22,467 nt of DNA from assembly GCA_002354205.1 (NCBI GenBank), contig DELD01000062.1, forward strand, positions 1,502 to 23,968, in the 5' to 3' direction. Position numbers and translations under genes: made by a program. The first letter of the stretch is position 1; every line of letters starts with the position of its first letter. This document shows positions 14,593-22,467 of the stretch, one piece after another. The notes beneath the pieces are model-generated. The model ran no database searches and was not told the DNA's origin. It worked only from the letters and a program-made list of their open reading frames with translations. The stretch is from Micavibrio sp. UBA2705 (GTDB lineage: Bacteria; Pseudomonadota; Alphaproteobacteria; Micavibrionales; Micavibrionaceae).

Positions 14593-15720
14593 ATGACAGC
14601 AAATGCACAAGTGAAAAAACCATCAGGGCTTGCGGGTATTGTTGCCGGATCAACCACTATTTCGGCGGCGGGCGGCGCACATAATTTAGAATATCGTGGC
14701 TACAGTATCTATGACCTTGCCGAAAAGGCTGAGTTTGAAGAAGTCGCTTATTTATTGTTAAAAGGTGATTTGGCTAATGCGGCAGAGCTGAGCGCTTACC
14801 GCGCGCGCTTAAAGTCATTGCGTGATTTACCAGATGCACTTAAAAAATCATTAGAACTTATCCCTAAAGACGCGCACCCGATGGATGTATTGCGCAGCGC
14901 GACATCTATATTAGGAAATATTGAGCAAGAAGGTGCAGACCGCAGCCAAGAAGATGTGGCCGACAGCCTGCTTGCTAAATATCCTGCAATGATGATGTAT
15001 TGGTGGCATTACGCGCAAAGCGGCAAACGCATTGATTGCACAAGCGACACGGATAGTATGGCAGCGCATGTTCTGACGCTATTGCACCAAAAAGCGCCTT
15101 CAGCGCTCCATGAACGCGCCATTAACGTGTCACTCATTCTTTATGCGGAGCATGAATTTAACGCCTCCACTTTTACCGCGCGGACCATTGCCTCGACATT
15201 ATCTGATTTTTATTCCGCTGTTGGCGGCGGCATTGGGGCGCTGCGCGGGCATTTACATGGCGGCGCAAACGAAGCCGCGATGGATTTAATCGCGCAGTTT
15301 TCTTCCGCCGAAGAAGCTGAAACCGCGATCCACCGTATGCTGAAAAACAAAGATCTTATCATGGGGTTTGGTCACCGCGTTTATACCGAGGCCGACCCAC
15401 GTAACCGCGTGATTAAAGAATGGTCGCGCAAATTATCAGAAGAATCTGGCGACATGACCATGTTTGATGTGTCTGAGCGCATTGAAAACATTATGTGGGA
15501 TGAAAAACACTTATTCCCGAATTTAGATTTTTATAGTGCATCCGTTTATAATCTTTTGGGCATTCCAACGCCTCTATTTACGCCGTTATTTGTTATGTCC
15601 CGTATTACGGGCTGGGCGGCGCATATATTTGAACAGCGCGCGAATAATAAGCTTATTCGCCCATCGGCTGATTATCTCGGTCCTGTCAACTTAACATTCA
15701 AACCTGTGAACGAAAGATAA
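14593..15720 (+). CDS. prpC: 2-Methylcitrate synthase
   Basis: Condenses propionyl-CoA with oxaloacetate to 2-methylcitrate; family members usually retain some citrate synthase activity. The 375-residue protein is a small, type I citrate synthase fold like known PrpC enzymes. The catalytic triad is visible: H222 in HLHGGANEAAMD, H261 in GFGHRVYTEADPRN, and D312 in DFYSASVYNLLGIP. The N-terminal ISAAGGAHNLEYRGYSI block matches the substrate-binding start of the family. Start ATG 14593 has AGGGAG some eight bases before it. The prpB and prpD neighbours distinguish it from a house-keeping citrate synthase. Confidence 0.93.
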   Translation: MTANAQVKKPSGLAGIVAGSTTISAAGGAHNLEYRGYSIYDLAEKAEFEEVAYLLLKGDLANAAELSAYRARLKSLRDLPDALKKSLELIPKDAHPMDVLRSATSILGNIEQEGADRSQEDVADSLLAKYPAMMMYWWHYAQSGKRIDCTSDTDSMAAHVLTLLHQKAPSALHERAINVSLILYAEHEFNASTFTARTIASTLSDFYSAVGGGIGALRGHLHGGANEAAMDLIAQFSSAEEAETAIHRMLKNKDLIMGFGHRVYTEADPRNRVIKEWSRKLSEESGDMTMFDVSERIENIMWDEKHLFPNLDFYSASVYNLLGIPTPLFTPLFVMSRITGWAAHIFEQRANNKLIRPSADYLGPVNLTFKPVNER

Positions 15721-15725
15721 AAGAT

Positions 15726-17189
15726 ATGCAACATTCCGCAAATACAGATTTAAATGAACGCCCTGAATATGACGGCGTTATTCAGGATATCGTAAATTAC
15801 GTTTATGACTTCAAAATTGATAGCGCCAAAACTTATGAAACCGCGCGTTATTGTTTGATGGATACGTTGGGCTGTGGCATTTTGGCGCTAAGCTTTAAAG
15901 CCTGCACCAAATTAATGGGCCCTTTAGTTCCGGGGACTGTTGTGCCAATGGGCGTGCGCGTGCCGGGTACGAATTACAAAATGGACCCGATCAAGTCGGC
16001 CTTTGATATTGGCGCGATGATCCGCTGGCTTGATTATAATGATACATGGCTTGCCGCTGAATGGGGGCATCCATCTGATAATCTCGGCGCAATTTTGGCG
16101 GTAGCTGATTACGTCAGTCAGCAAAAAGAAGCGCGGGGCGAGCGTGGCTTGGAAGTCAAAGGTGTATTAACGGCAATGATTAAAGCGCATGAAATCCAAG
16201 GCTGCATTGCATTAGAAAACAGTTTTAACCGTGTTGGTCTTGATCATGTTGTTTTGGTTAAAGTCGCATCAACGGCTGTTGTTATCCAAATGCTTGGCGG
16301 TGATAAACAGCAGGCTTTGGATGCGGTATCCCATGCTTGGCTTGATGGGCAGTCTCTACGCACTTACCGCCATGCGCCAAATGCAGGGTCTCGTAAAAGC
16401 TGGGCTGCGGGTGATGCTACAAGCCGCGCTGTGCGCCTGTCGATGATGGTTCTAGCTGGTGAAATGGGCTACCCAAGCGCGCTCACGGCCAAAACATGGG
16501 GCTTTTATGATGTGTTGTTTAAGGGCAATGAATTTAAGTTTCAGCGCGATTATGGTCATTATGTGATGGATAATGTGCTGTTTAAAATTTCATACCCTGC
16601 GGAATATCACTCACAAACCGCTGTGGAATGTGCAGTTGCCCTGCATGATCAGGTCAAAGATCGCCTTGATGATATTGAAAAAGTCGTTCTGACTACACAT
16701 GAGGCAGCGGTGCGGATTATTTCAAAATCAGGCCCGCTGCATAACCCAGCGGATCGTGATCACTGCCTACAGTACATGGTCGCAGTGCCGCTAATGACCG
16801 GCACATTAACCGCAGACCATTACGAAGATGATTTCGCGGCGAACCCGATGATTGATAAATTGCGTGAAAAAATGGTTGTGCAGGAAGATCTTGGTTACAG
16901 TAAAGATTATCATGACCCTGATAAGCGTGCCTTTACCAATGCAATTGAGGTGCACTTCAAAGATGGAACGAAAACGGAGCGTGTGGAAGTGGAATTCCCC
17001 ATCGGGCATCCAAACCGCCGCGCTGAAGGTATTCCTGTATTGGAAGCCAAGTTCAAAAATAACTTAGAAACCCATTATAACGCTGAGACAACAGCGAAGA
17101 TTATTGATTTATGCAATAACCAAGCGGCACTGGAAGCAACGCCAGTAACCGCCTTTATGGGGTTGCTGGTTAAAGATGATCAAGTTTAA
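15726..17189 (+). CDS. prpD: 2-Methylcitrate dehydratase (MmgE/PrpD family)
   Basis: Dehydrates 2-methylcitrate to 2-methyl-cis-aconitate without an Fe-S cluster; an aconitase then rehydrates it to methylisocitrate for PrpB. The 487-residue length matches Salmonella PrpD. The conserved N-terminal helical domain contains LDYNDTWLAAEWGHPSDN, with the family's D-x-ND motif and active-site region. FKISYPAEYHSQTA later in the protein and GHPNRRAEG near the C-terminus are also family features. The gene starts five bases after prpC with only a weak GAAAG ribosome site, which argues for coupling to prpC. No prpF or acnD lies beside it, so the hydration step must use an aconitase encoded elsewhere. 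It is the last gene of the + strand run. Confidence 0.93.
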   Translation: MQHSANTDLNERPEYDGVIQDIVNYVYDFKIDSAKTYETARYCLMDTLGCGILALSFKACTKLMGPLVPGTVVPMGVRVPGTNYKMDPIKSAFDIGAMIRWLDYNDTWLAAEWGHPSDNLGAILAVADYVSQQKEARGERGLEVKGVLTAMIKAHEIQGCIALENSFNRVGLDHVVLVKVASTAVVIQMLGGDKQQALDAVSHAWLDGQSLRTYRHAPNAGSRKSWAAGDATSRAVRLSMMVLAGEMGYPSALTAKTWGFYDVLFKGNEFKFQRDYGHYVMDNVLFKISYPAEYHSQTAVECAVALHDQVKDRLDDIEKVVLTTHEAAVRIISKSGPLHNPADRDHCLQYMVAVPLMTGTLTADHYEDDFAANPMIDKLREKMVVQEDLGYSKDYHDPDKRAFTNAIEVHFKDGTKTERVEVEFPIGHPNRRAEGIPVLEAKFKNNLETHYNAETTAKIIDLCNNQAALEATPVTAFMGLLVKDDQV

Positions 17190-17200
17190 ACGGAAATGTA

Positions 17201-17232
17201 GATAGAGAGGCTATTTCTATAGCTTCTCTATC
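17201..17232. terminator. Long bidirectional hairpin between prpD and the RMD1-family gene
   Basis: A 14-bp stem (17201-17214 with 17219-17232; one G-T wobble, loop TTCT) lies 11 bases after the prpD stop. It includes the last codons and the TAG stop (17219-17217) of the convergent RMD1-family gene. It is the likely 3' end signal for both transcripts. No long T-run follows on either strand. Confidence 0.55.
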
Positions 17233-18020
17233 AAGTTAATGACGATATCGAGGACAATTAAAATAACGATATACCACTCAACGTGATAGGTGTTGCGTTC
17301 TTGTAAGACGCTAAACATCGTGTCGGCGGTGCGATGGATTAGCTCTAATTTATGGCTGATGCCTTTATGGCGCTCTGGAATCTCAAATTCATCTTCTAAT
17401 TTAACGTGCAAGGTTTCAAGCTCTGGGTGATCCCATAATAGCTCTGGTTTGCCTTCAATTTCGACATGCGCAATCATTTTACGTTCGATGGAAAGCACAA
17501 GACCGATATGCTTAAGCAGCGCTTTTGACCAACGGCTTTTGACTTTACCTTTCTGCAACTCAGTAGCAAGTGGTTCGATGCGGTCGAAAATATCTGTGAT
17601 GCTAGATTCGTAGTGTTCAAGCACCGCGCCTTTTGCAACGACTTCTGCGATAAGCTGCAGGCGTTCCAAATCCCATTTTTTGATTGAAAAGTTATGTGCT
17701 TTTGCAGATTCAGGGGCTTCACTATCAACGTCTATGTGTATTTCTTCAAAAGTCGGTGTGTCATAAGGGGCGGTGGTAAACTCTTTAATTTGCGCTAAAA
17801 AACTCTGGGTTTCCAAGTCATCTAGGCCAAAGAGCACAGCAGCGCCATAACGGAACATCACGGCATAACCGTTACTGCCGGCGCGAATAACAAGCGGCGA
17901 TACGGCGAGGCTGCCTGTTTTTTCAAAATCTTTTAAGTTAAGGCGCTGGCCAACAAAATAGGCGCGGACAAGCAGGGGCGTTTTTGTGTCGAGTTGAATC
18001 TCACTCATCTGTGTTCTCAT
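17217..18020 (-). CDS. RMD1/YagE (DUF155) family membrane-anchored protein
   Basis: The 267-residue protein matches the RMD1 family. It has an N-terminal soluble domain with LVRAYFVGQRLNLK, a middle containing MFRYGAAVLFGLDDLE, a predicted helical, coiled-coil-prone segment, and a single C-terminal transmembrane helix in HVEWYIVILIVLDIVINLIEKL's hydrophobic stretch (about 246-265). Yeast and human relatives (RMD1, RMND1) act in mitochondrial translation or at microtubules; the bacterial function is not established. The start may be ATG 18020 or the in-frame ATG 18008; the second gives MSEIQLD, and neither has a strong ribosome site. It stands alone downstream of cmoB on the same strand, separated by 67 bases with an A/T-rich run. 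Confidence 0.85.
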   Translation of the reverse strand: MRTQMSEIQLDTKTPLLVRAYFVGQRLNLKDFEKTGSLAVSPLVIRAGSNGYAVMFRYGAAVLFGLDDLETQSFLAQIKEFTTAPYDTPTFEEIHIDVDSEAPESAKAHNFSIKKWDLERLQLIAEVVAKGAVLEHYESSITDIFDRIEPLATELQKGKVKSRWSKALLKHIGLVLSIERKMIAHVEIEGKPELLWDHPELETLHVKLEDEFEIPERHKGISHKLELIHRTADTMFSVLQERNTYHVEWYIVILIVLDIVINLIEKL

Positions 18021-18087
18021 ATAATATGGTTAATAATGAGAGTCTTATACGCCTATATTTGAAAAAAAACTAGCTTTTTATGCGCCG

Positions 18088-19089
18088 CTATAATTCATAG
18101 CGTTTAAGGCGCTGCGCGGTTGCTGGTTTTTGTGCGGTAAGCGTTGCGCGTAGCGGCGGTGGGTGGCCTTCAATGGTTTTGTTGATGTCATCAGGGTCTA
18201 AATATTCACGCAGGCTGACCCCCGGTTTCCATTCTGTGGCGCGCTGTTCTTCAGGCGTTGTTTGGTGAAGGTCAATAAGCTTCACATCGCAAAAGCCGAT
18301 TTTCTCAAGCCATGTTTGCAGCGTTGCAACGCTTGGTAAAAACCAGACATTATTCATCCGCGCATAGCGCCCAGGAGGCATAAACGCCATGCCGTCTTCG
18401 CCTTCGACGACTAATGTTTCAATGACAAGCTCGCCGCCAGCGCGCAGTGCTTCGTAAAGCTCGTTAATGTGATCAAGCGGCCCCCTGCGGTGATATAAAA
18501 CGCCCATCGAAAAGACGCTGTCGAAATTCTCTAATTTGGCGGGTATATCTTCCATTTTAAGCGGGAAGACCACATGGCTGTAATCTTGAATTAAATGGTT
18601 AATGGCGAAAAACTGCATCACGGATATTAGGGCAGGGTCAACGCCGATAATTTGCCGCGCGCCTGCGCCGCGCATCCGCCAGCCAAAATAACCATTATTA
18701 CTACCAACATCTAACACAGAGCGGTTTTTCAGTGATGTGATTTTGTCTTTGATGCGGTTCCACTTCATATGGCACTGCCATTCTGCGTCTATGGTGATGT
18801 CACCAATTGTAAACGGGCCTTTGCGCCACGGCATTAAATGGCGTAGCGCCGCGGTGATTTTTTGTTGTTCGTTATAGGTCAAATTACCGTCAATAATCAC
18901 GTTATCTTCGGTTAGTCTATGGGATAGCGGCTTGAGCGCGGGTAGATCATCTAAAAAGCCGAGCATGATCGGCAAATTGCCATCATTCATGGCGGCAACC
19001 GTGCTTAATACGGTTTCACGCCATTTTGGGCAGTCAATTTGTAGCAAATAAGGTTCATAAAGCGCGGCTAAATTTTCTTGCGGGTTCAT
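18088..19089 (-). CDS. cmoB: tRNA U34 carboxymethyltransferase
   Basis: Transfers a carboxymethyl group from carboxy-SAM to 5-hydroxyuridine at the wobble position of certain tRNAs, giving uridine-5-oxyacetic acid (cmo5U). The 333-residue protein aligns along its whole length with E. coli CmoB: K90 in RKGPF, the Rossmann motif VLDVGSNNGY (125-134; E. coli has a Cys in place of this Ser), FSMGVLYHRRGPLDHI, GELVIETLV, RYARMNNVWF, and C-terminal EQRATEW and EGHPPPLRA. The YHRR segment and K90 correspond to residues that bind the carboxy-SAM carboxylate in E. coli, so the specific donor appears to be retained. The carboxy-SAM synthase CmoA is not in the window. The gene lies 32 bases after the RND permease gene on the same strand and may be read from the same transcript. 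ATG 19089 is the start. Confidence 0.92.
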   Translation of the reverse strand: MNPQENLAALYEPYLLQIDCPKWRETVLSTVAAMNDGNLPIMLGFLDDLPALKPLSHRLTEDNVIIDGNLTYNEQQKITAALRHLMPWRKGPFTIGDITIDAEWQCHMKWNRIKDKITSLKNRSVLDVGSNNGYFGWRMRGAGARQIIGVDPALISVMQFFAINHLIQDYSHVVFPLKMEDIPAKLENFDSVFSMGVLYHRRGPLDHINELYEALRAGGELVIETLVVEGEDGMAFMPPGRYARMNNVWFLPSVATLQTWLEKIGFCDVKLIDLHQTTPEEQRATEWKPGVSLREYLDPDDINKTIEGHPPPLRATLTAQKPATAQRLKRYEL

Positions 19090-19121
19090 TACGCGGGGCT
19101 CGTATGTTTAAAAGGTTTTTG

Positions 19122-22100
19122 TTAGATCTCTTTTTTAAAGACAAATTTTAAGATGTCTACCTTTATCATCAGCAGAGAAGGGATCAGTAGCAAAATAACA
19201 AAAGTGGCAAAAATGATACCCGTTGCGAGTGAGATAACCATCGGAATCAAGAACTGCGCCTGCATTGATGTTTCAAGCAGCATGGGCAGCAGCCCTAAGC
19301 TGGTGGTTAGCGTCGTTAGCAAAATCGGCCTAAAGCGGCGCTTAATCGCGGCGATGGTGCTGTCATACATATTTAGCCCTTCTTCGCGTTGACGGTTCAA
19401 ATAATCCATCAAGACGACGCTGTCATTCACGACAACCCCAGTTAGCGCAACAATGCCGAACATGGAAATAAACGTTAAATCGTGACCAAGCAAATAATGC
19501 CCCCATGCTGCGCCAATTACGCCAAATGGTATTGCCATCATAATAACAATAGGCTGAGCGTAGCTTTTTAATTGCGAGCCAAGCAAGACATAGATGATTA
19601 AAAGGGCAATCATCATGTTGCGCATTAGGCTTTCCATGTCTTCTTTCTGATCACGGCTTTCGCCTTCAAAGCTATAATGCAGCCCCATATATTTGTTTTG
19701 GAGGGCTGGTAAGACGGTTTTTTGCAATTCGCCAATCACTGCATTTGGCGTAATGACGCTGTAATCAACGTCACCAGTAACGCTGACAATTTGGCGGCCA
19801 TTTACAGTATGGATAGATGAGTAGCCGATTTGTTCTTTAATATCGGCAATGCTTGAAAGCGGTACTTCAGAGCCGTTTGGTAGCCTGATACGGGCTTGCG
19901 AGAGAGTCTCGAGGCTTTCACGCTCAGCTTTGGGGTAGCGCACATAGACAATCACTTCTGAGCGTCCACGTTGGAAGCGTTCGGCTTCATGGCCAAAAAA
20001 TGCCGCGCGCAATTGTGCGCCGAGTGCCGCGGGGGTGAGGCCAACCGCGTAGCCTTCTTTATTTAAGGCGAAGACGTATTCGGTTTTACCTTCTTCATGG
20101 GTGTCGGATACTTCCTTTGTGCCTTCAATGCGTTTGATGATCTCTTTAAGTTCCTCAGCTGCGGCATTAAGCGTGGCTTCTTCAGGGTGAGAAAGCTCAA
20201 CTTCAATATCAGCTTCTTCGCCGATGAGTGAACTTTGAAATTCGAGTTTTTCTATGTTAGGCAGGTCGATGACGCGTTTACGGATCATGCTTTCAATTTG
20301 CGCCGCAGAAACGCTGCGGAAATCAGAAGGGACAAGCTGTATAACGATCTGGCCTAAATGTGATGCGTTTGAGTTGCGTCCTGCTGTTCCGGGCGGCCCT
20401 ACAGTCGTTGATGTTTGCCCAATGCTCACAGAGATGCTTTGATAGACAGCGCCGTCTGTTTCAATTTCTTTTTGTACGTTTTGTGCTTCTTGTTCAATTT
20501 TCGTGACGGTCGTTTTGGTCACGTCAAACGGTGTGCCAATTGGCATATTAACGGTGATCGTCACTTGGTCGCCTTCAATTTGCGGGAAGAAAATGAAGCG
20601 CATTGCACCAGATTGAAACATGCCAACAGTAATGATGGCAAAAGCGAGGAATACGGCGACAGTTGCATAGCGCCACGCCATACAAAAACGTGCGACAGGG
20701 ACGATTATGTTGTCAATAACATGCTCTAGCCCATGTGCGAAATAACGACGCATAAGTTTAATGGGCCCCGCATTCCATTTTGTTGGCGCTGATAAATGGG
20801 CGGGTAATATAAAGAACGCCTCCATTAGCGAAATTGCAAGAATAGGGATCACGACCACGGGAATAACGGAGATAATCTGCCCTAAAATACCGGTGCTGAA
20901 CAGTAAAGGTGCAAAGGCGGCGATAGTCGTTGATACGCCAATGGTTACTGGGGCGTAAACTTTACGCACGCCGTTAAGAAAAGCTTGCGGGTTATCTGGG
21001 TGGCGATCTTGTTCATCAAAGATGCTTTCTCCTGTCACAATGGCATCGTCAACAACAATACCGAGAACAACGATAAGCGCGAAGAGTGAGACCATGTTAA
21101 GGCTGTAGCCCAGAAAATGAATAATCATTAAGCCGCCCATGAAAGAAACAGGGATGGCAATGCTCGTCCAAAAGGCAAGCTTCAGGTCTAGAAATAGTAA
21201 CAACACCAAAAAGACAAGAGCAAAGCCCAGTACGGCATTACGCATCATTAAGTTAATACGGTCACGCAATGTGACGGTTTCATCTTTTTGTAGGGATAGG
21301 GATAGCCCCTTTGGCAAAGTGACATTGGTAAGGTATTCATTCACCACATTCGCCACGGCGATTGTATCTTCGGTTTCACTACGCGAGACATCAATAAAGG
21401 CCGCGCGTTCACCGTTAAAACGGCTAATTAAATTGGTGTCTTCAAAACCATCAATCACAGTGCCAATATCGCTAATGCGCAAAACTGTGCCATCAGGCAG
21501 CTTGCGCAGCGGTATAGCGGCGAAGTCTTTGCCGTGATAACGCTGTTCTTGTACGCGGATCAGTATTTCACCTTGCGCAGATTCGATTGTCCCTGCTGGA
21601 ATGTCTGATGAGAATGCTTGCACAGCATTGCTGACATCTTCTAAGCTTATCCCATATTCACGCAAAGCATTCTCGGATATTTCGATGGATATCTGATAAT
21701 CGCGAATGCCGCGTAAATTGGTTTTTGCCACGCCCGGTAATTGGCGTAATTCATCTTCAATGCTTTCTGCCCAGTATTTAATCGTGCCTTCTTCTGTATC
21801 GCCGTAAATGGCAAGCGTCATCACCAACGGCGTTGGTTTGACTTTTGATATAATCGGGCGCTCCGCATTATTTGGCGGGAAGTCAGATAAGCTGCTGACA
21901 TTGGTTTCAACTTCGTTGTAAACGTCATCGGCATTGGCGAAATCTTCAAGTTCAACGCTGATAAGGCCATAACCTTCAGAGGCGCTCGCCGATATACGTT
22001 TTACACCATCAATACCAATAAGCGTTTCTTCGACGCGGTTGGTGATGGAATCTGCAACTTCATAAGGTGTGGCGCCAGGGTAAATGACGCTAATTGTAAT

Positions 22101-22262
22101 CAATTTAGGGTCAATAGACGGGAAAGTTTCTGTGCGCATGTTACTGATCGCGAACAAGCCGCCGACCAAAAACAGCATCATCAGAATATTCGCCGCAACA
22201 TGGTTGTTTGCGAACCAGCTAATAAGCCCTTTTGATTCAGGAGATGAAGAAGGTTTACTCAT
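19122..22262 (-). CDS. RND-family efflux permease
   Basis: Inner-membrane, proton-driven pump of the AcrB/HAE1 superfamily. The 1046 residues have the RND pattern of one N-terminal helix (NHVAANILMMLFLVGGLF), a large periplasmic loop, a bundle of helices, a second large loop and a second bundle. The TM4 proton-relay pair is present as D405-D406 in GIVVDDAIVTGES. In the TM10 position the AcrB Lys940 is replaced by Val (GVVVNDSVV), while the next Asn is kept (N946); this is common in a less-studied branch of the family. ATG 22262 is preferred because AAGGTGG (22274-22268) sits just upstream; a GTG at 22271 would fall inside that ribosome site. It overlaps the adaptor gene by eight bases. The substrate is unknown. 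It clearly resembles drug or small-molecule pumps more than heavy-metal CusA types, which carry Met triads not seen here. Confidence 0.93.
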   Translation of the reverse strand: MSKPSSSPESKGLISWFANNHVAANILMMLFLVGGLFAISNMRTETFPSIDPKLITISVIYPGATPYEVADSITNRVEETLIGIDGVKRISASASEGYGLISVELEDFANADDVYNEVETNVSSLSDFPPNNAERPIISKVKPTPLVMTLAIYGDTEEGTIKYWAESIEDELRQLPGVAKTNLRGIRDYQISIEISENALREYGISLEDVSNAVQAFSSDIPAGTIESAQGEILIRVQEQRYHGKDFAAIPLRKLPDGTVLRISDIGTVIDGFEDTNLISRFNGERAAFIDVSRSETEDTIAVANVVNEYLTNVTLPKGLSLSLQKDETVTLRDRINLMMRNAVLGFALVFLVLLLFLDLKLAFWTSIAIPVSFMGGLMIIHFLGYSLNMVSLFALIVVLGIVVDDAIVTGESIFDEQDRHPDNPQAFLNGVRKVYAPVTIGVSTTIAAFAPLLFSTGILGQIISVIPVVVIPILAISLMEAFFILPAHLSAPTKWNAGPIKLMRRYFAHGLEHVIDNIIVPVARFCMAWRYATVAVFLAFAIITVGMFQSGAMRFIFFPQIEGDQVTITVNMPIGTPFDVTKTTVTKIEQEAQNVQKEIETDGAVYQSISVSIGQTSTTVGPPGTAGRNSNASHLGQIVIQLVPSDFRSVSAAQIESMIRKRVIDLPNIEKLEFQSSLIGEEADIEVELSHPEEATLNAAAEELKEIIKRIEGTKEVSDTHEEGKTEYVFALNKEGYAVGLTPAALGAQLRAAFFGHEAERFQRGRSEVIVYVRYPKAERESLETLSQARIRLPNGSEVPLSSIADIKEQIGYSSIHTVNGRQIVSVTGDVDYSVITPNAVIGELQKTVLPALQNKYMGLHYSFEGESRDQKEDMESLMRNMMIALLIIYVLLGSQLKSYAQPIVIMMAIPFGVIGAAWGHYLLGHDLTFISMFGIVALTGVVVNDSVVLMDYLNRQREEGLNMYDSTIAAIKRRFRPILLTTLTTSLGLLPMLLETSMQAQFLIPMVISLATGIIFATFVILLLIPSLLMIKVDILKFVFKKEI

Positions 22263-22467
22263 CTGTGCCACCTTGGTTTTCTGGCTGTGTTAGCCTAACT
22301 TTTGCGCCATCAATTGCGCCGGAAAGCTTGCTTGTGACTATATTTAATGTGCCGCCAAGGCCGCGCACAGCGATGGTGCTACCGTTATTGTGAATAATCT
22401 CTGGGGTGTAGCTTTTAAGGGTCATTTCAGGTGTTAATGCCAAGATTTTTCCATCTTTTTGTAGCGC
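22255..22467 (-). CDS. RND periplasmic adaptor (membrane fusion protein), C-terminal end only
   Basis: The last 70 codons of a gene that continues past the right edge of the window; its start is outside. The frame is open to the edge (reading ALQKDGKI before a TTG that is not the start). The visible piece has the beta-strand pattern of the membrane-proximal domain of RND adaptors, ending in GGTLNIVTSKLSGAIDGAKV and a short polar tail. The stop codon overlaps the start of the permease gene, as is usual for adaptor-permease pairs. The identification relies mostly on this arrangement, because the fragment itself is short. Confidence 0.75.
   Translation of the reverse strand, partial: ALQKDGKILALTPEMTLKSYTPEIIHNNGSTIAVRGLGGTLNIVTSKLSGAIDGAKVRLTQPENQGGTDE

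Noticed and set aside
18055..18090. Possible T-rich terminator of cmoB (run of eight A on the + strand at 18062-18069)
   Set aside because: The T-run exists on the minus strand, but the preceding sequence forms only a four-base TAGC/GCTA pairing, too weak to call.
21139..21537. 132-residue + strand open frame inside the RND permease gene
   Set aside because: Ser/Arg/Lys-rich shadow frame opposite a well-conserved gene; no supporting signals.
1..22467. Search for CRISPR arrays, tRNA genes, insertion sequences, attachment sites and prophage genes
   Set aside because: No regularly spaced repeats, cloverleaf-like sequences, transposase or integrase frames, or long terminal repeats were seen on either strand.

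Overview
The window is a dense, mostly chromosomal-looking stretch of a Gram-negative bacterium, most likely an alphaproteobacterium of moderate GC content (just under half GC by eye). This rests on the fused indolepyruvate:ferredoxin oxidoreductase, the branched-chain acyl-CoA gene set, the RND efflux operon and the overall protein flavour. No 16S or other definitive taxonomic marker is present, so the genus cannot be named. No tRNA, rRNA, insertion sequence, phage gene or CRISPR array was seen, and no gap between genes exceeds about 200 bases.

Layout, left to right. (1) 1-3965 (+): a leucine-catabolism operon, with the biotin subunit of 3-methylcrotonyl-CoA carboxylase (its N-terminus lies outside the window), HMG-CoA lyase and isovaleryl-CoA dehydrogenase. 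(2) 4157-7651 (+): a single-chain 1164-residue indolepyruvate-type 2-oxoacid:ferredoxin oxidoreductase. (3) 7658-8924 (-): a two-gene accessory cassette. An XRE-type regulator with a PLD/TrmB-like sensor domain overlaps by 14 bases a 211-residue protein that carries the sequence signatures of a tRNA-dependent cyclodipeptide synthase (CDPS). This is the most unusual part of the window. (4) 9122-9562 (-) and 9661-10461 (+): a divergently arranged hotdog thioesterase and a SAM-dependent methyltransferase. (5) 10558-17189 (+): thiolase, acyl-CoA dehydrogenase, short-chain dehydrogenase, then prpB, prpC and prpD. These genes are tightly packed and fit isoleucine breakdown to propionyl-CoA followed by the 2-methylcitrate cycle. 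(6) 17217-22467 (-): an RMD1/DUF155 membrane protein, the tRNA wobble-uridine enzyme CmoB, an RND efflux permease and the C-terminus of its periplasmic adaptor.

Taken together, the + strand genes form a nearly complete route from branched-chain 2-oxoacids and acyl-CoAs to acetyl-CoA, acetoacetate, pyruvate and succinate. Enoyl-CoA hydratases, the MCC carboxyltransferase subunit and a methylaconitate isomerase/hydratase are not in the window and must be elsewhere. The CDPS cassette interrupts this catabolic region on the opposite strand. It has its own predicted promoter with an inverted repeat at the -35 box, and hairpins bound it on both sides (7642-7659 and 9066-9104). It therefore looks like a self-contained, autoregulated cyclodipeptide module that spends aminoacyl-tRNA in the middle of an amino-acid degradation region.
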